DNA of 64,000 nt from Candidatus Proximibacter danicus (GCA_016710885.1 JADJUC010000005.1:62001-126000), one strand, 5' to 3'; shown: positions 1 through 9,251, numbered from the stretch's first letter. Numbers and translations: made by a program. Notes: generated from the letters alone by a model not told the origin.

Positions 1-244
1 GCTCAGCCCCCAACAGCGTACCCGCCATGGCTTCACCACCGTGGCGAGCAGGATCGAAGCGGGACAAGCGCTGCTCAAGGGTAAGCGGCGCTTCATCGAC
101 CGACGAGATGATCACTCGCCCGGCCTCCGCAAAAACCACAACCTGCTGGTCGGCATGGAAATTCGCCTCACGCGCCACGGCTCCTGGCAAGCGAACGCCC
201 AAGTTGTTTCCCCAGTGTTTGATGGCAAGAAGTGCTTCGGTCAT
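1..244 (-). CDS. MazE/AbrB-like antitoxin, C-terminus outside window
   Basis: The minus strand reads from ATG at 244 and is open to the window edge, so only the first 81 residues are visible. The protein opens MTEALLAIKHWGNNLGVRLP and continues with an N-terminal swapped-hairpin-like pattern (KHWGNNLGVRLP, then QQVVVFAEAGRVII) typical of MazE/AbrB-fold antitoxins, which bind their own promoter and neutralise a MazF/PemK-type RNase. A GGAGG ribosome site lies 254-258, ten bases before the start, and a promoter with a perfect palindrome lies just upstream. The toxin would be expected immediately left of the window; it is not visible, so the pairing is inference. Confidence 0.72.
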   Translation of the reverse strand, partial: MTEALLAIKHWGNNLGVRLPGAVAREANFHADQQVVVFAEAGRVIISSVDEAPLTLEQRLSRFDPARHGGEAMAGTLLGAE

Positions 245-263
245 GGATTCATTCCTCCGAAAT

Positions 264-302
264 GTTTATACGCAGTATAAACGCCAGCGATCAGGAAAAC
301 AA
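264..302 (-). promoter_or_regulatory. Promoter with operator-like palindrome for the MazE-like gene
   Basis: On the minus strand TTGTTT (302-297) is separated by 17 bases from TATACT (279-274). The -10 box sits inside a perfect inverted repeat, GTTTATAC-3 bases-GTATAAAC (264-282). A palindrome over the -10 box directly in front of an antitoxin gene is the usual arrangement for autorepression. Confidence 0.65.
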
Positions 303-326
303 ACCGGGAGTGCGTGCAACGAACGA

Positions 327-3056
327 TCAGGGCTGAATCTTATCATCGGGCCGCGCAGCCGCCTGAAACAGGCGGAAACGTTTCTCGATGCCGACCACCA
401 GCGACGCCCCCCAGCCAACAAGGAGAATGGCAGCCCATTCGGTCCAGCCGATCGGTGCGGTACCGAAAATCCGGTTCATCGCCGGCAGATAGGTCAGCAG
501 CAACTGCAGCCCCAGCATGATGCCGCTACCCACCCACACCCACGGATTCGAGAAGAGGCCAACGGCAATGAAGGAGCGAGTCAGCGAACGGCAGTTGAAG
601 AGGTAGAAGGTTTCAACAACGACGAAGACATTGACCGCCACCGTGCGCGCCTCGGCCAGCGAATGCCCCTGCTGTAGTTCGAGCAGGAACAGCCCGTAGG
701 CGCCGGCCAGCAGCAGGACGCTGACCAGCACGATGCGGGCAATCAGCGGCCGGTCGAGAATGGGCGCGGCCGGCGGGCGCGGCGGACGCCGCATCAGCCC
801 CTTCTCTACAGGCTCGAACGACAGCATCAGGCCAAGCAGCACGGCAGTGGTCATGTTGATCCACAGGATCTGCAGCGGCGTGATCGGCAAGGTTGCACCG
901 GCAAGGATGGCGGCCAGGATGACCAGCCCCTCGCCAAAGTTGGTCGGCAAGGTCCAGGTGATGAACTTGACCAGGTTGTCATAGACGCCGCGCCCCTCCT
1001 CCACTGCCGCCTCGATGCTGGCGAAGTTGTCGTCGGTCAGCACCATCGCTGCCGCCTCGCGCGCCACGTCGGTACCACCGAGGCCCATGGCCACACCGAT
1101 GTCGGCCTGCTTCAGCGCCGGCGCGTCGTTGACGCCATCGCCGGTCATCGCCACCACTTCGCCGCTCTGCTGCAGCGCGCGCACCAGGCGCAGCTTCTGC
1201 TCGGGTTCGACGCGAGCGAACACTGCGGTCGTATTGGCGGCTGCGACAAACTGTGCGTCGTCCATCTGCGCCAGATCACTGCCGCTGAGCACTGCGACGT
1301 CATCGCTGGCGGCAACGATGCCCATCTGCCGGGCAATCGCCAAGGCCGTGACCGCATGGTCGCCGGTAATCATTTTCACCTTGATGCCGGCGGCGTGGCA
1401 GGCCTTCACCGCAGCGATGGCGCGCGGCCGTGGCGGGTCGATCATGCCGACCAGCCCGAGGAAACTGAAACACTTGCCGCTCAGCGCTTCGTGGCTGAGT
1501 GTAGAGCCGGCGGTGTTGCTTCCCCGCGCAAACGCCAGCACACGGAAGCCGCGTTCGGCCATGGCCTGCGCGTGCCGTTCGATAGCGCCGGTATCAAGCG
1601 GGACCAACGCCCCAGTGACATCGAGCATGTCGGTACAGCGCGGCAGGATGCGTTCGAGCGCGCCTTTCGCATACACCAGATGCTGCCCCTCGACGTCATG
1701 CGCGGTGGCCATGTATTGCGCGGCAGAATCGAAGGGCAGCACATCGAGGCGAGGAAAGACGGTCAGCAGCGTCGATTCGTCCAGCCCTGCCTTTCGGGCT
1801 ACAACGAGAAGCGCACCTTCGGTCGGGTCGCCAACAATTTCCCAGTGCTTGCCCCGATGCGACAGTGCCGCGTCATTACACAGCACGCCGGCCAGCAGGG
1901 TCTCGCGCAGGGCGCCGGCAATCGCTGCCGGATGATTGGAATAATCGCCGGAGTTGCCGACCTGCCCCTCGGGAGCGTAGCCGCTGCCGCTGACTTCGTG
2001 CCGCTCGCCGCCGGCCCAGACCTCGCGCACCGTCATCTGGTTCTCGGTCAGCGTGCCGGTCTTGTCCGAGCAGATCACCGTCGTGCTGCCCAGCGCTTCC
2101 ACTGCCGGCAGCTTGCGGATGATGGCGCGGCGCTTGGCCATGCGCGAAACGCCGATGGCCAGCGTGATCGTCACCGCCGCCGGCAGGCCCTCGGGGATGG
2201 CGCCCACGGCCAGCGCCACCGCCGCCATGAACATGTCGATTGCGGCTTCGCCGCGCAGCAGGCCGACGGCAAAAGTCAGCAGCGCCAGCCCGCCGATGAC
2301 CAGCAGCAGCAAGTTGGAAAAGGCCGCCATCTTGCGCGTCAGCGGCGTTTGCAGATCGGGCACATCGGCGATCAGTTGCGAAATCCGCCCGGTCTCGGTG
2401 CCACGCCCGGTTGCAGCCACCAACCCGGCCCCCTGCCCGCTGACCACCATGGTACCGGCGTAGGCCATGTTGCGGCGGTCGGCCAGCGACGTGTCCACCG
2501 GCAAGGGTTCCGGCATCTTGTGCACGGCGGTCGATTCGCCGGTCAGCGAGGCTTCCATGGCTTTCAGTCCATGCGACTCGATCAGGCGCAGGTCGGCCGG
2601 CACCCGGTCGCCAGCGGCCAGCAGGACCACATCGCCGGGCACCAGCACGTGGGCACCAAGGCGGCGCTTGCTGCCCTCGCGCAGGATCATCGTTTCGCTG
2701 GCCAGGGTTCGCGCCAGCGCCGCCAGCGCCGCCTCGGCCTTGCCTTCCTGAACGTAGCCGATCACCGCATTGACCAGCACCACGCCGAGGATGACGCCGG
2801 TATCCACCCACTCGCCGAGCACCGCCGTGACGCTGCCGGCCAGGATCAGCACCAGCACCAGCGGCTGTATCAGTTGTTCGGCAAAGCGGCGCAAGGCGCT
2901 CTTACCCGGCGGCACCGGCAGGCGGTTCTCGCCATGCTGCAACAGCCGTGCCGCCGCCTCGGCCTCGCTCAAGCCAATGACCGGATCAGTCGCCAGTTTC
3001 TGTGCCGCAGCTTCAGCCGAGAGGTCGTGCCAGGAATCGGCTTGCAGCTTGTTCAT
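327..3056 (-). CDS. Type II P-type cation-transporting ATPase
   Basis: A 909-aa inner-membrane ion pump of the usual length for the SERCA/PMA-like type II class. In order: cation-ATPase N-terminal domain (about 1-70), M1-M2 (about 65-105), actuator loop with TGES (about 173-176), M4 with PEGLP (288-292), phosphorylation site DKTGTLT (Asp331), nucleotide domain, TGDGVNDAP hinge (638-646), then the C-terminal membrane bundle. M5 keeps Asn706 and Glu709, but M6 reads NMTTAV at 734-739, where SERCA has Asp800 after N-x-x-T; the Asp is replaced by Ala, so Ca2+ should not be assumed as the substrate. I chose ATG 3056 for its upstream AGGA; an ATG at 3083 overlapping the dtd stop (ATGA) is the alternative. 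Last gene of an operon with dtd and the SLAC1 transporter. Confidence 0.9.
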   Translation of the reverse strand: MNKLQADSWHDLSAEAAAQKLATDPVIGLSEAEAAARLLQHGENRLPVPPGKSALRRFAEQLIQPLVLVLILAGSVTAVLGEWVDTGVILGVVLVNAVIGYVQEGKAEAALAALARTLASETMILREGSKRRLGAHVLVPGDVVLLAAGDRVPADLRLIESHGLKAMEASLTGESTAVHKMPEPLPVDTSLADRRNMAYAGTMVVSGQGAGLVAATGRGTETGRISQLIADVPDLQTPLTRKMAAFSNLLLLVIGGLALLTFAVGLLRGEAAIDMFMAAVALAVGAIPEGLPAAVTITLAIGVSRMAKRRAIIRKLPAVEALGSTTVICSDKTGTLTENQMTVREVWAGGERHEVSGSGYAPEGQVGNSGDYSNHPAAIAGALRETLLAGVLCNDAALSHRGKHWEIVGDPTEGALLVVARKAGLDESTLLTVFPRLDVLPFDSAAQYMATAHDVEGQHLVYAKGALERILPRCTDMLDVTGALVPLDTGAIERHAQAMAERGFRVLAFARGSNTAGSTLSHEALSGKCFSFLGLVGMIDPPRPRAIAAVKACHAAGIKVKMITGDHAVTALAIARQMGIVAASDDVAVLSGSDLAQMDDAQFVAAANTTAVFARVEPEQKLRLVRALQQSGEVVAMTGDGVNDAPALKQADIGVAMGLGGTDVAREAAAMVLTDDNFASIEAAVEEGRGVYDNLVKFITWTLPTNFGEGLVILAAILAGATLPITPLQILWINMTTAVLLGLMLSFEPVEKGLMRRPPRPPAAPILDRPLIARIVLVSVLLLAGAYGLFLLELQQGHSLAEARTVAVNVFVVVETFYLFNCRSLTRSFIAVGLFSNPWVWVGSGIMLGLQLLLTYLPAMNRIFGTAPIGWTEWAAILLVGWGASLVVGIEKRFRLFQAAARPDDKIQP

Positions 3057-3079
3057 CGGGAAATCCTGTTGATTTGCAT

Positions 3080-3532
3080 TCATTCCGGCGATTTTGAATC
3101 GATCGTCAGCGTCACCGGCCCGTCGTTGACCAGATGCACCTGCATGTCGGCGCCGAAGACACCGGTCGGCACCGGTTGTCCGAGCGCCGTCGCCAGCTTG
3201 CCGACAAAGCGGTCGAACAGCGGCTGCGAGATTTCGCCACGCGCCGCCCGGCTCCAAGATGGCCGATTGCCCTTCTTCGTCGAGGCGTAGAGCGTGAATT
3301 GCGACACCGCCAGAATGCGGCCACCGGCCTGTTGCACATCGAGGTTCATGACACCCTCGCCGTCGGCGAAGATGCGCAGGCGAACGATCTTCTGCGCCAT
3401 CCAGTCGAGGTCGGTTTCGCTCTCATCGTCGCTGAAGCCGGCCAGCACCAGCAGGCCATGCCGGATGCTGCCGGTGATTTCACCCTCGACCGAAACATGC
3501 GCCTCGCTGACACGCTGGATCACTACTCGCAT
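3080..3532 (-). CDS. dtd: D-aminoacyl-tRNA deacylase
   Basis: A 150-aa cytosolic homodimeric enzyme that hydrolyses D-aminoacyl-tRNA (and Gly-tRNA-Ala) to keep D-amino acids out of translation. The family signature SQFTLYA and the C-terminal NDGPVT segment, which carries the cross-subunit Gly-cisPro chiral-proofreading motif, are both present, and the length is full for the family. It starts 9 bases after the SLAC1-like gene and its stop overlaps a possible start of the P-type ATPase, so the three genes are likely co-transcribed. The start MRVVIQRVSEAHV is the canonical N-terminus. Confidence 0.96.
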   Translation of the reverse strand: MRVVIQRVSEAHVSVEGEITGSIRHGLLVLAGFSDDESETDLDWMAQKIVRLRIFADGEGVMNLDVQQAGGRILAVSQFTLYASTKKGNRPSWSRAARGEISQPLFDRFVGKLATALGQPVPTGVFGADMQVHLVNDGPVTLTIDSKSPE

Positions 3533-3541
3533 GTCTTTCCC

Positions 3542-4645
3542 TCAGGGATGGGGACGGAAAACAGCACCGGAAATCACGCCGCGCACCGTGTTCACCAGCG
3601 TCACGCCCCACACGAGCAGCAGCAGAAACCAGCAGGCGACACCGATCGTATCGACACTACCGATGCCGGTCAGCGGCGACAGACGCAGGCTGGCGGCAAC
3701 GAAGACTCCTAGCGGGAAGGTGAATCCCCACCACGACAGCGCAAAAGGCATCTGCCCGGCACGGCGTGCGGCCCAGGTCAGCAGCGAGGCCATGACCAGC
3801 CACCAGACGCCAAAGCCCCAGAGCAGCAGAGAGATGAACAGGAAGGGTTCGTGCGCCACGGCAAAGGGCAACTGGTCGAGCACGTTGAGCAGGCTGACCG
3901 GAATGACCCCTAGCGGTGCCAGGTGAATCCACGCCGTCGGTGTCAGGATGCCGACCGCCGGCTTGGCCAGCAGCTTGCGCTGCAGGGTCAGGCCGAGCAG
4001 GCCGAGGTACATCATGGTACCGGCACCAAGGCCGAGGATATTGACCAGCAGCGCCAGCTCGCGCATGGCGCCAGATTGCAGCTCCAGCAGCGGCCCGCCG
4101 GCCACCGGGATGACCACCAGACCCACGGCCGGGATGAACTTGGCCGGCGTCACATGCTCAAGATCGACGTGCTCGCCACGGAACATCTGGAACAGCACGG
4201 CAAAGCTGAAGACAAAGACCAGTGCCGTGCCACCCCACCAGAAGGCCAGCGCGGCTACTGGCATGCCGGCAATGGCCAGCCACTGCGCCGCCAGCACCAG
4301 CATCGCGATGGCAAAAGTCGGGTAAAAGCTGGCCTGTACCGGGTGGCGCAGGGTCATCATCGCTGCCTCGTGAAAGCGCAGCCAGCGCGTCAGCCAAGGC
4401 ACCGAAAGCACGCAGAAGAGCAGCACGTTGAACCAGTGCAGCCCCTGCACCAGCGGCGTCAGGAACGGCCACCGTCCGGACAGCGAATGCGCGGTCAGCG
4501 CCAGTACGCCGGTACCCATGACGGCCGCGAACCAGCCGGGGGCAAAGCTGCGGCTGATTTCGGAAAATGAAGGAAACTTGGGAGATGCGCCGGAAGGAAC
4601 GCCGGAGTGGTTTGCGACGGGAGAATTCATGGCTGCAGCCTGCAT
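3542..4645 (-). CDS. SLAC1/TehA/TDT-family transporter
   Basis: A 367-aa polytopic membrane protein with about ten hydrophobic helices, of the tellurite-resistance/dicarboxylate transporter (TDT) family that includes TehA, Mae1 and plant SLAC1. The family start region (SRSFAPGWFAAVMGTGVLAL) is near residues 30-50. Known members are anion channels or C4-dicarboxylate/sulfite exporters; the substrate here cannot be read from sequence. ATG 4645 is preceded by AAGGA about nine bases upstream; ATG 4630 is a second possible start. First gene of the operon with dtd and the ATPase, and divergent from the SPFH gene. Confidence 0.85.
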   Translation of the reverse strand: MQAAAMNSPVANHSGVPSGASPKFPSFSEISRSFAPGWFAAVMGTGVLALTAHSLSGRWPFLTPLVQGLHWFNVLLFCVLSVPWLTRWLRFHEAAMMTLRHPVQASFYPTFAIAMLVLAAQWLAIAGMPVAALAFWWGGTALVFVFSFAVLFQMFRGEHVDLEHVTPAKFIPAVGLVVIPVAGGPLLELQSGAMRELALLVNILGLGAGTMMYLGLLGLTLQRKLLAKPAVGILTPTAWIHLAPLGVIPVSLLNVLDQLPFAVAHEPFLFISLLLWGFGVWWLVMASLLTWAARRAGQMPFALSWWGFTFPLGVFVAASLRLSPLTGIGSVDTIGVACWFLLLLVWGVTLVNTVRGVISGAVFRPHP

Positions 4646-4754
4646 ATAAGAATATCCTTATTATGCCCCACACCGCACGGCGCGTCCCGCCGTGCTTGAA
4701 TTCTGTGGGGCGACTACAATCGCATTCGCTGCCAACGATCATGAGGAGTTTCAG

Positions 4755-5648
4755 ATGCGCGAGATTTCGGACGAAAAATCGGCAATCAGCCTTTCCGGCT
4801 GGCTCGCCCTGCCGCTGTGGCTGGCCCTGCTGGCCTGGGCGGCGTGGCCGTTCATCGGCCTGTTTGCGTGGAACCTCGGCATCTCCCTGCCCTTTCCGCG
4901 TCAGCCGTCGGTGTTCAACATTCTGGCCATTCCGGTGCTACTGTTTCTGGCCAAGGGTTTCGGCATCCTGCAGCCGAACATCGCCGCCATCTTCACCTTC
5001 TTTGGCCGCTACGCCGGCACGCTGCACAGCGCCGGCTTCTACTGGGTCAATCCCTTCTTCCAGCGCCAGAAGATGTCGCTGCGCGCCCACAACCTGAACA
5101 CCGCAACCCTCAAGGTCAACGACCGCGCCGGCAATCCGGTGGAAGTTGCTGCCGTGGTCGTCTGGCGCGTCGCCGACACCGCACGTGCCGCTTTCGATGT
5201 CGAAGACTACGGCACCTACATCGTCATCCAGAGCGAATCGGCGGTGCGTTCGGTGGTCAGCGCCCGCTGGTACGACGGCGACGAGAATGGCAGAAACTCG
5301 CTGCGCGGCGACATGGAAGCCGTTGCCGAGCTGCTCGCCACCACCATTCAGGAACACGTCGCACTGGCCGGCATCGAGATCGTCGAGGCGCGCATCTCGC
5401 ATCTGGCCTACGCGCCGGAAATCGCCAGCGCCATGCTGCGCCGGCAGCAGGCCGAAGCCGTGGTCAGCGCCCGGGCGCGCATCGTCGATGGCGCCGTCGG
5501 CATGGTCAAACTGGGTATCGAACAACTGGAGGCCGCCGGCGTCGTGCAACTCTCCGCCGCCGACCGCGTCAAGCTGGTGACCAACCTGATGACGGTGCTG
5601 GTTTCTGAAAGCGAGACGCATCCGGTGCTTTCCGTCGGTAAGGAGTAA
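4755..5648 (+). CDS. SPFH/Band 7 domain membrane protein
   Basis: A 297-aa protein with two hydrophobic segments near the N-terminus (about residues 12-35 and 50-65), followed by a Band 7/SPFH domain of the stomatin-prohibitin-flotillin superfamily (roughly 75-280, including GFYWVNPFFQRQKMSLR and EVAAVVVWRVADTARAAF). Such proteins form membrane-bound scaffolds. The start at 4755 is set by GAGGAG six bases upstream; the frame stays open further upstream but without homology. Followed after 3 bases by a small membrane protein, suggesting a two-gene unit. Confidence 0.88.
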   Translation: MREISDEKSAISLSGWLALPLWLALLAWAAWPFIGLFAWNLGISLPFPRQPSVFNILAIPVLLFLAKGFGILQPNIAAIFTFFGRYAGTLHSAGFYWVNPFFQRQKMSLRAHNLNTATLKVNDRAGNPVEVAAVVVWRVADTARAAFDVEDYGTYIVIQSESAVRSVVSARWYDGDENGRNSLRGDMEAVAELLATTIQEHVALAGIEIVEARISHLAYAPEIASAMLRRQQAEAVVSARARIVDGAVGMVKLGIEQLEAAGVVQLSAADRVKLVTNLMTVLVSESETHPVLSVGKE

Positions 5649-5651
5649 GCG

Positions 5652-5879
5652 ATGGCCCACCCCGGAAAACCGATGGTGCTGCCGCCGATGTTCTTTGTTG
5701 CCTCGATCAGCGCCTCGCTATTTTTCGCCGCCGGCCTGATCGGTATCTTTGCCCCGCAGGTCGCCCCGGTGCTGGCCGACCGCCCGATTGCCTTCGCCTG
5801 CATCGGTGCCGGCGCGGTACTGGAAATGTGGGCGATAGCCCAACTGCTGGGCACCATGAGACAGAACAAGCCACGCTGA
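5652..5879 (+). CDS. Small two-helix membrane protein, unknown function
   Basis: A 75-aa protein made almost entirely of two hydrophobic helices (about residues 10-30 and 43-65) separated by a short loop, ending in a basic tail (MRQNKPR). I do not recognise the family. It starts three bases after the SPFH gene stop, and the SPFH gene ends in GGAG-like sequence that can act as its ribosome site, so it is likely co-translated and may associate with the SPFH scaffold; that link is inference. Confidence 0.65.
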   Translation: MAHPGKPMVLPPMFFVASISASLFFAAGLIGIFAPQVAPVLADRPIAFACIGAGAVLEMWAIAQLLGTMRQNKPR

Positions 5880-5902
5880 CGCATGGCTGGCGCAAGAAAG
5901 CG

Positions 5903-7606
5903 CTAATGATTGAAGTGAAAATCCGTTGCTGCGTGTGACAGCCAGTCGCTGTCGCCGGTGAGTTCAAGCACCTGCGAGTGGAACTTGAGGATGGTCGAAC
6001 GATGGCCGACGCTGATCAGCGTAGTCTGTGTTTCCACCAGTTGCTCGTAGAGGAAGGCCTCGTTGGGGATATCCAGCGCGCTGGTCGCTTCGTCGAGGAT
6101 GGCGAAGCGCGGCCGGGTCAACAGCAGGCGGGCGAAGGCGAGGCGCTGCTGCTCGCCGATGGACAGCACCTTGTGCCAGTCCTTTTCGATATCAAGGCCG
6201 CCGAAACGGTCGGCAAGGTCCGGCAGGTTCACCTTTTCCAGCAGGGCGACCAGCTCACGATCCGAACATGCGCGCACCCGGCTTGGATAGAGCAACTGGC
6301 TGCGCAGCGAGCCAACCTGCATATAGGGTTGCTGCGGCAGGAAAAGCATGTCGTCCGGCCCTGGCCGAAAAATGGTGCCGCTCCCCGAATACCACAAGCC
6401 GGCAATGGCGCGCAGCAGCGAACTCTTGCCGCAACCGCTTTCCCCGACGATCATCAGCCCCTGCCCGGGCGGGACCGCCACCGACAGGTTTTTGACCAGG
6501 ATGCGGTCATAGTTCGGGGTATGCAATGTCAGCGCTTCGAGTGCCAGATGCGGGGACTCGACCGACAGAATGCTGCCGCCAGCAGGTGCCTGACTGGCCG
6601 CTTGCAGCGGCAGGACTTTCGCCAGCGAGTCGAGGCGATCGACACCAGCGGCAAACCGGCTCAGGCCTTCGAAGTTCTCGACGATCAGCGAAATGGCCGA
6701 GAGCACCATGGCAAAGGCCCCGGCAGCCTGCACCGCCCGCCCTACCTCCAGTTCGCCCGAGAGCACCCGCGAGGCAATGATGGCGCTGGGGATGACCAGG
6801 GTCAGCAGGTTGTAGCCGTGCTGAAAGAAATTGAGGCCGAGCTGGCTGCGGATCAGGCGATTGAAGTTATTGAAGGCCTCGCCGAAACGCTGCTTCACCT
6901 GCTTCAGTTCCTGCGCCTCGCCACGGTAGAAGGCGATCGACTCGGCGTTTTCGCGCACCCGCACCAGGCTGAAACGAAAATCCGCCTCGCGCCGCAACTG
7001 GTTGAAGTTGAGCTTCATCAACCGCTTGCCGAAAACATAGATGACGACGAGCGTTCCGGCAGCGGCGTAAAACACGAGAAAGTAGACCAGCTCGTGCGAA
7101 ATGGACCAGAGAACGGTGCTGAAAGCGATCAGTTGCAGGGTCGAGCTGATGATGATCAGCAGAAAGAAAAGCGAACGCTGGGTGAAAGTGGCAATGTCCT
7201 CGGCCACCCGCTGATCCGGATTGTCGATGGCATTGTTGGCATTCAGCTCATAGAAATGGCGGTGGCTGAAATAGCGTTCAAGAAACCGGCTGGTCAGCCA
7301 GCGCCGCCAGTGAATGGCAAGCTTGTCGCGGACAAAGTAGTAGGAGGCGAAAATCGGCACCGCAACGGCAAGCAGGATGAGGCAAAACCGGATGGAGGCC
7401 CAGAAACGATCTTCGTCGCGGGCAGCCAGCGCCGAGGTGAATTCGCCGGTTTGCTCATTGAAGAGCACGGCAAATTGCGTTTGCCCAAGCAGCAGGATCA
7501 CCAGCAGCGAGAGCAAGCCCCAGGCTTTCCACTTCTCATCCTCCTGCCAGAAAGGCGAGGCAAGTGCCCAGAAACGCTGCAGGAGTAGCTTGTCAGCCGG
7601 CTTCAT
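5903..7606 (-). CDS. ABC transporter, fused permease/ATPase (YddA/SbmA-like)
   Basis: A 567-aa half-transporter with an N-terminal membrane domain of the peroxisomal ABCD/SbmA-BacA/YddA type (about 25-330) and a C-terminal nucleotide-binding domain. Walker A GESGCGKSS lies at 388-396; the signature is a degenerate LSIGEQQRLAFAR, and Walker B FAILDEATSALD follows. Family members move peptides, fatty-acyl compounds or cobalamin; the substrate here is unknown. The EEA-like stretch NNAIDNPDQRVAEDI (about 124-138) is a hallmark of this subfamily. It stands alone, converging on the small membrane protein gene. Confidence 0.9.
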   Translation of the reverse strand: MKPADKLLLQRFWALASPFWQEDEKWKAWGLLSLLVILLLGQTQFAVLFNEQTGEFTSALAARDEDRFWASIRFCLILLAVAVPIFASYYFVRDKLAIHWRRWLTSRFLERYFSHRHFYELNANNAIDNPDQRVAEDIATFTQRSLFFLLIIISSTLQLIAFSTVLWSISHELVYFLVFYAAAGTLVVIYVFGKRLMKLNFNQLRREADFRFSLVRVRENAESIAFYRGEAQELKQVKQRFGEAFNNFNRLIRSQLGLNFFQHGYNLLTLVIPSAIIASRVLSGELEVGRAVQAAGAFAMVLSAISLIVENFEGLSRFAAGVDRLDSLAKVLPLQAASQAPAGGSILSVESPHLALEALTLHTPNYDRILVKNLSVAVPPGQGLMIVGESGCGKSSLLRAIAGLWYSGSGTIFRPGPDDMLFLPQQPYMQVGSLRSQLLYPSRVRACSDRELVALLEKVNLPDLADRFGGLDIEKDWHKVLSIGEQQRLAFARLLLTRPRFAILDEATSALDIPNEAFLYEQLVETQTTLISVGHRSTILKFHSQVLELTGDSDWLSHAATDFHFNH

Positions 7607-7749
7607 TGTTTTTATGGTGGAGTCAAATACGCCGCGCGTGCGGCTTTATCGATGGATGCAAACTTGAAGGCAGGTCGTTGAAGGCAGTGAACCTGTTTTA
7701 CTCCTCGCCTCACTGCGGGGTCAAGCCACCAGCGGCTGCCTGCGTCTGC

Positions 7750-8637
7750 CTACACTCCTCTCCCGCCGGCCATCTGCCTTGCCAGCCCAAGCTTCGCCGA
7801 GCGCTCCATTTTCTGCACGAAAGAAGGAAAGTCGAGTCCGAAACGCGCACGCAGCTCGCGTGCATGGTTGTGCAGCCAGCGCCAGCGCGGCTCGAAATGG
7901 CGCTCCCGGAAGGCCAGCAACACATGGTTGCCATCGTCAGGCACGGGGATGATCAGCACCTGATCGTCGAACACATGCATGATCTCGCCGACCAGACCGG
8001 CATAGCCTTCCCGCTCCCCGGCGAGGTTAACGACCAGCACGCCCTTGGCCGAGAGCTTGTCCCATGCCGATTCCAGAAACGCCCGGTTGTTCATGGCCGG
8101 GGCAAAACCGTGCTCGTCGAAGGCATCGATCAGCAGCACATCGACCCCCGGCGCCGCCTCGGCCACGTAGTCCGCACCATCCGCCTCGATAATCTGCAGC
8201 TTCGGCCCCGGTAGTGGCAGCAGGAAGGCTTCGCCGAATGCGATCACATCCGGGTCGATCTCGACGGCGGTGAACGCCGCCGTCGGCAGGTGGCGGTGGC
8301 AGAATTTCAGCAACGAGCCACCGCCGAGGCCAATCAACACGATGCGCTCCGGACGGGGAACGAACAGCAGGAAGGCCATCATCTTCTGCGTGTAGCGCAA
8401 GGCCAGCTCGTCCGGCGCCGCCAGGCGCATGGCGCTCTGCATCAGCCGCACGCTGAAATACAGGTAACGCAACTGGCCGTCGTCGACGACAAAAGGCTTT
8501 TCGTAACGCTGGTCGAGCAGGCGGGCACGCAACTCGCTCAGCTTCGCCGTGGGCGGTTCGAGCAGCATCAGCTTGCCGAACTCGGTTTCAAACGGACTGG
8601 TGATCTCGAACCATGGGGCGTTGTTGCTTGTCTTCAT
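7750..8637 (-). CDS. Spermidine synthase-like methyltransferase-fold protein
   Basis: A 295-aa soluble protein of the spermidine/spermine synthase superfamily. A Rossmann nucleotide-binding motif IVLIGLGGGSLLKF (about 100-113), the acidic AVEIDPDVI strand end, and DVLLIDAFDEHG (about 165-176) match the decarboxy-SAM/SAM-binding core. It lacks obvious polyamine-specific N-terminal features, and many such stand-alone homologs are of unproven substrate, so a true spermidine synthase is not assured. The start MKTSNNAPWFEI is close to and divergent from the DUF1439-like gene, with only 62 bases between them. Confidence 0.8.
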   Translation of the reverse strand: MKTSNNAPWFEITSPFETEFGKLMLLEPPTAKLSELRARLLDQRYEKPFVVDDGQLRYLYFSVRLMQSAMRLAAPDELALRYTQKMMAFLLFVPRPERIVLIGLGGGSLLKFCHRHLPTAAFTAVEIDPDVIAFGEAFLLPLPGPKLQIIEADGADYVAEAAPGVDVLLIDAFDEHGFAPAMNNRAFLESAWDKLSAKGVLVVNLAGEREGYAGLVGEIMHVFDDQVLIIPVPDDGNHVLLAFRERHFEPRWRWLHNHARELRARFGLDFPSFVQKMERSAKLGLARQMAGGRGV

Positions 8638-8699
8638 CGTCTCATCCGACGACGATGTCGATATCAGGAAAGATCGGGCAAAGCCGACAAGGAAATTTC

Positions 8700-9251
8700 A
8701 TGCACATCACCAGAACCTTATTGTTCATTGCAACCCTGCTGATCAGCCCTCTTGCTGCAAACGCCGGCCTGTTCGAGCGGGAAGTCGTTTTCTCCGAAGC
8801 CGACATTGCCTCGGCGCTGGCCAAAGCCAAACCGCTGCAATTGTCCTACGGCGGGCTCATTTCTGTTGCACTCAAAGAACCGCCGCAGATTTTGCTCGAC
8901 GGTACCGATGGCCGCGCCCGCATCGCCACCGGGCTGGATGTCGAGCTGCAGGGCCAGAAACCGATTCGCGTCGAAGCCAGCGGCCGCGCCGGCATTCGCT
9001 ACGACGACCAGAGCAAGTCCTTCTATTTGGAGAACCCGGTCGTCGATTCGGTGAGCGCCCCGGCGCTCAGGAAAGAAGCCAACCCCGCCATACGCGAAGC
9101 CGCCTCGCAACTGATCACCTCCTACTTTCGCACGAAGCCCGTCTACGTACTGCGCGAGAACGGCAACCTCCAGGAAATCACCGCCCGCTGGCTGCTCAAG
9201 TCGGTGCGCATCGAGCCGGGGCGGGTGGTGGCGGTGTTGTCGACGATCTGA
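8700..9251 (+). CDS. Exported DUF1439-type protein (YceB-like)
   Basis: A 183-aa protein with a cleavable signal peptide (MHITRTLLFIATLLISPLAANA), followed by a beta-rich domain resembling the DUF1439/YceB periplasmic family, which folds like lipid-binding BPI/SMP-type tubular domains. There is no lipobox cysteine, so it is predicted to be soluble in the periplasm. ATG 8700 was chosen because AAGGA sits seven bases upstream and the signal peptide begins there, although the frame is open further upstream. Function unknown. Confidence 0.72.
   Translation: MHITRTLLFIATLLISPLAANAGLFEREVVFSEADIASALAKAKPLQLSYGGLISVALKEPPQILLDGTDGRARIATGLDVELQGQKPIRVEASGRAGIRYDDQSKSFYLENPVVDSVSAPALRKEANPAIREAASQLITSYFRTKPVYVLRENGNLQEITARWLLKSVRIEPGRVVAVLSTI

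Noticed and set aside
1356..3290. Long plus-strand ORF of 644 aa
   Set aside because: Lies antisense to the ATPase and dtd, has no recognisable domain, and has the Arg/Gln/His-rich composition of a GC-rich shadow frame.
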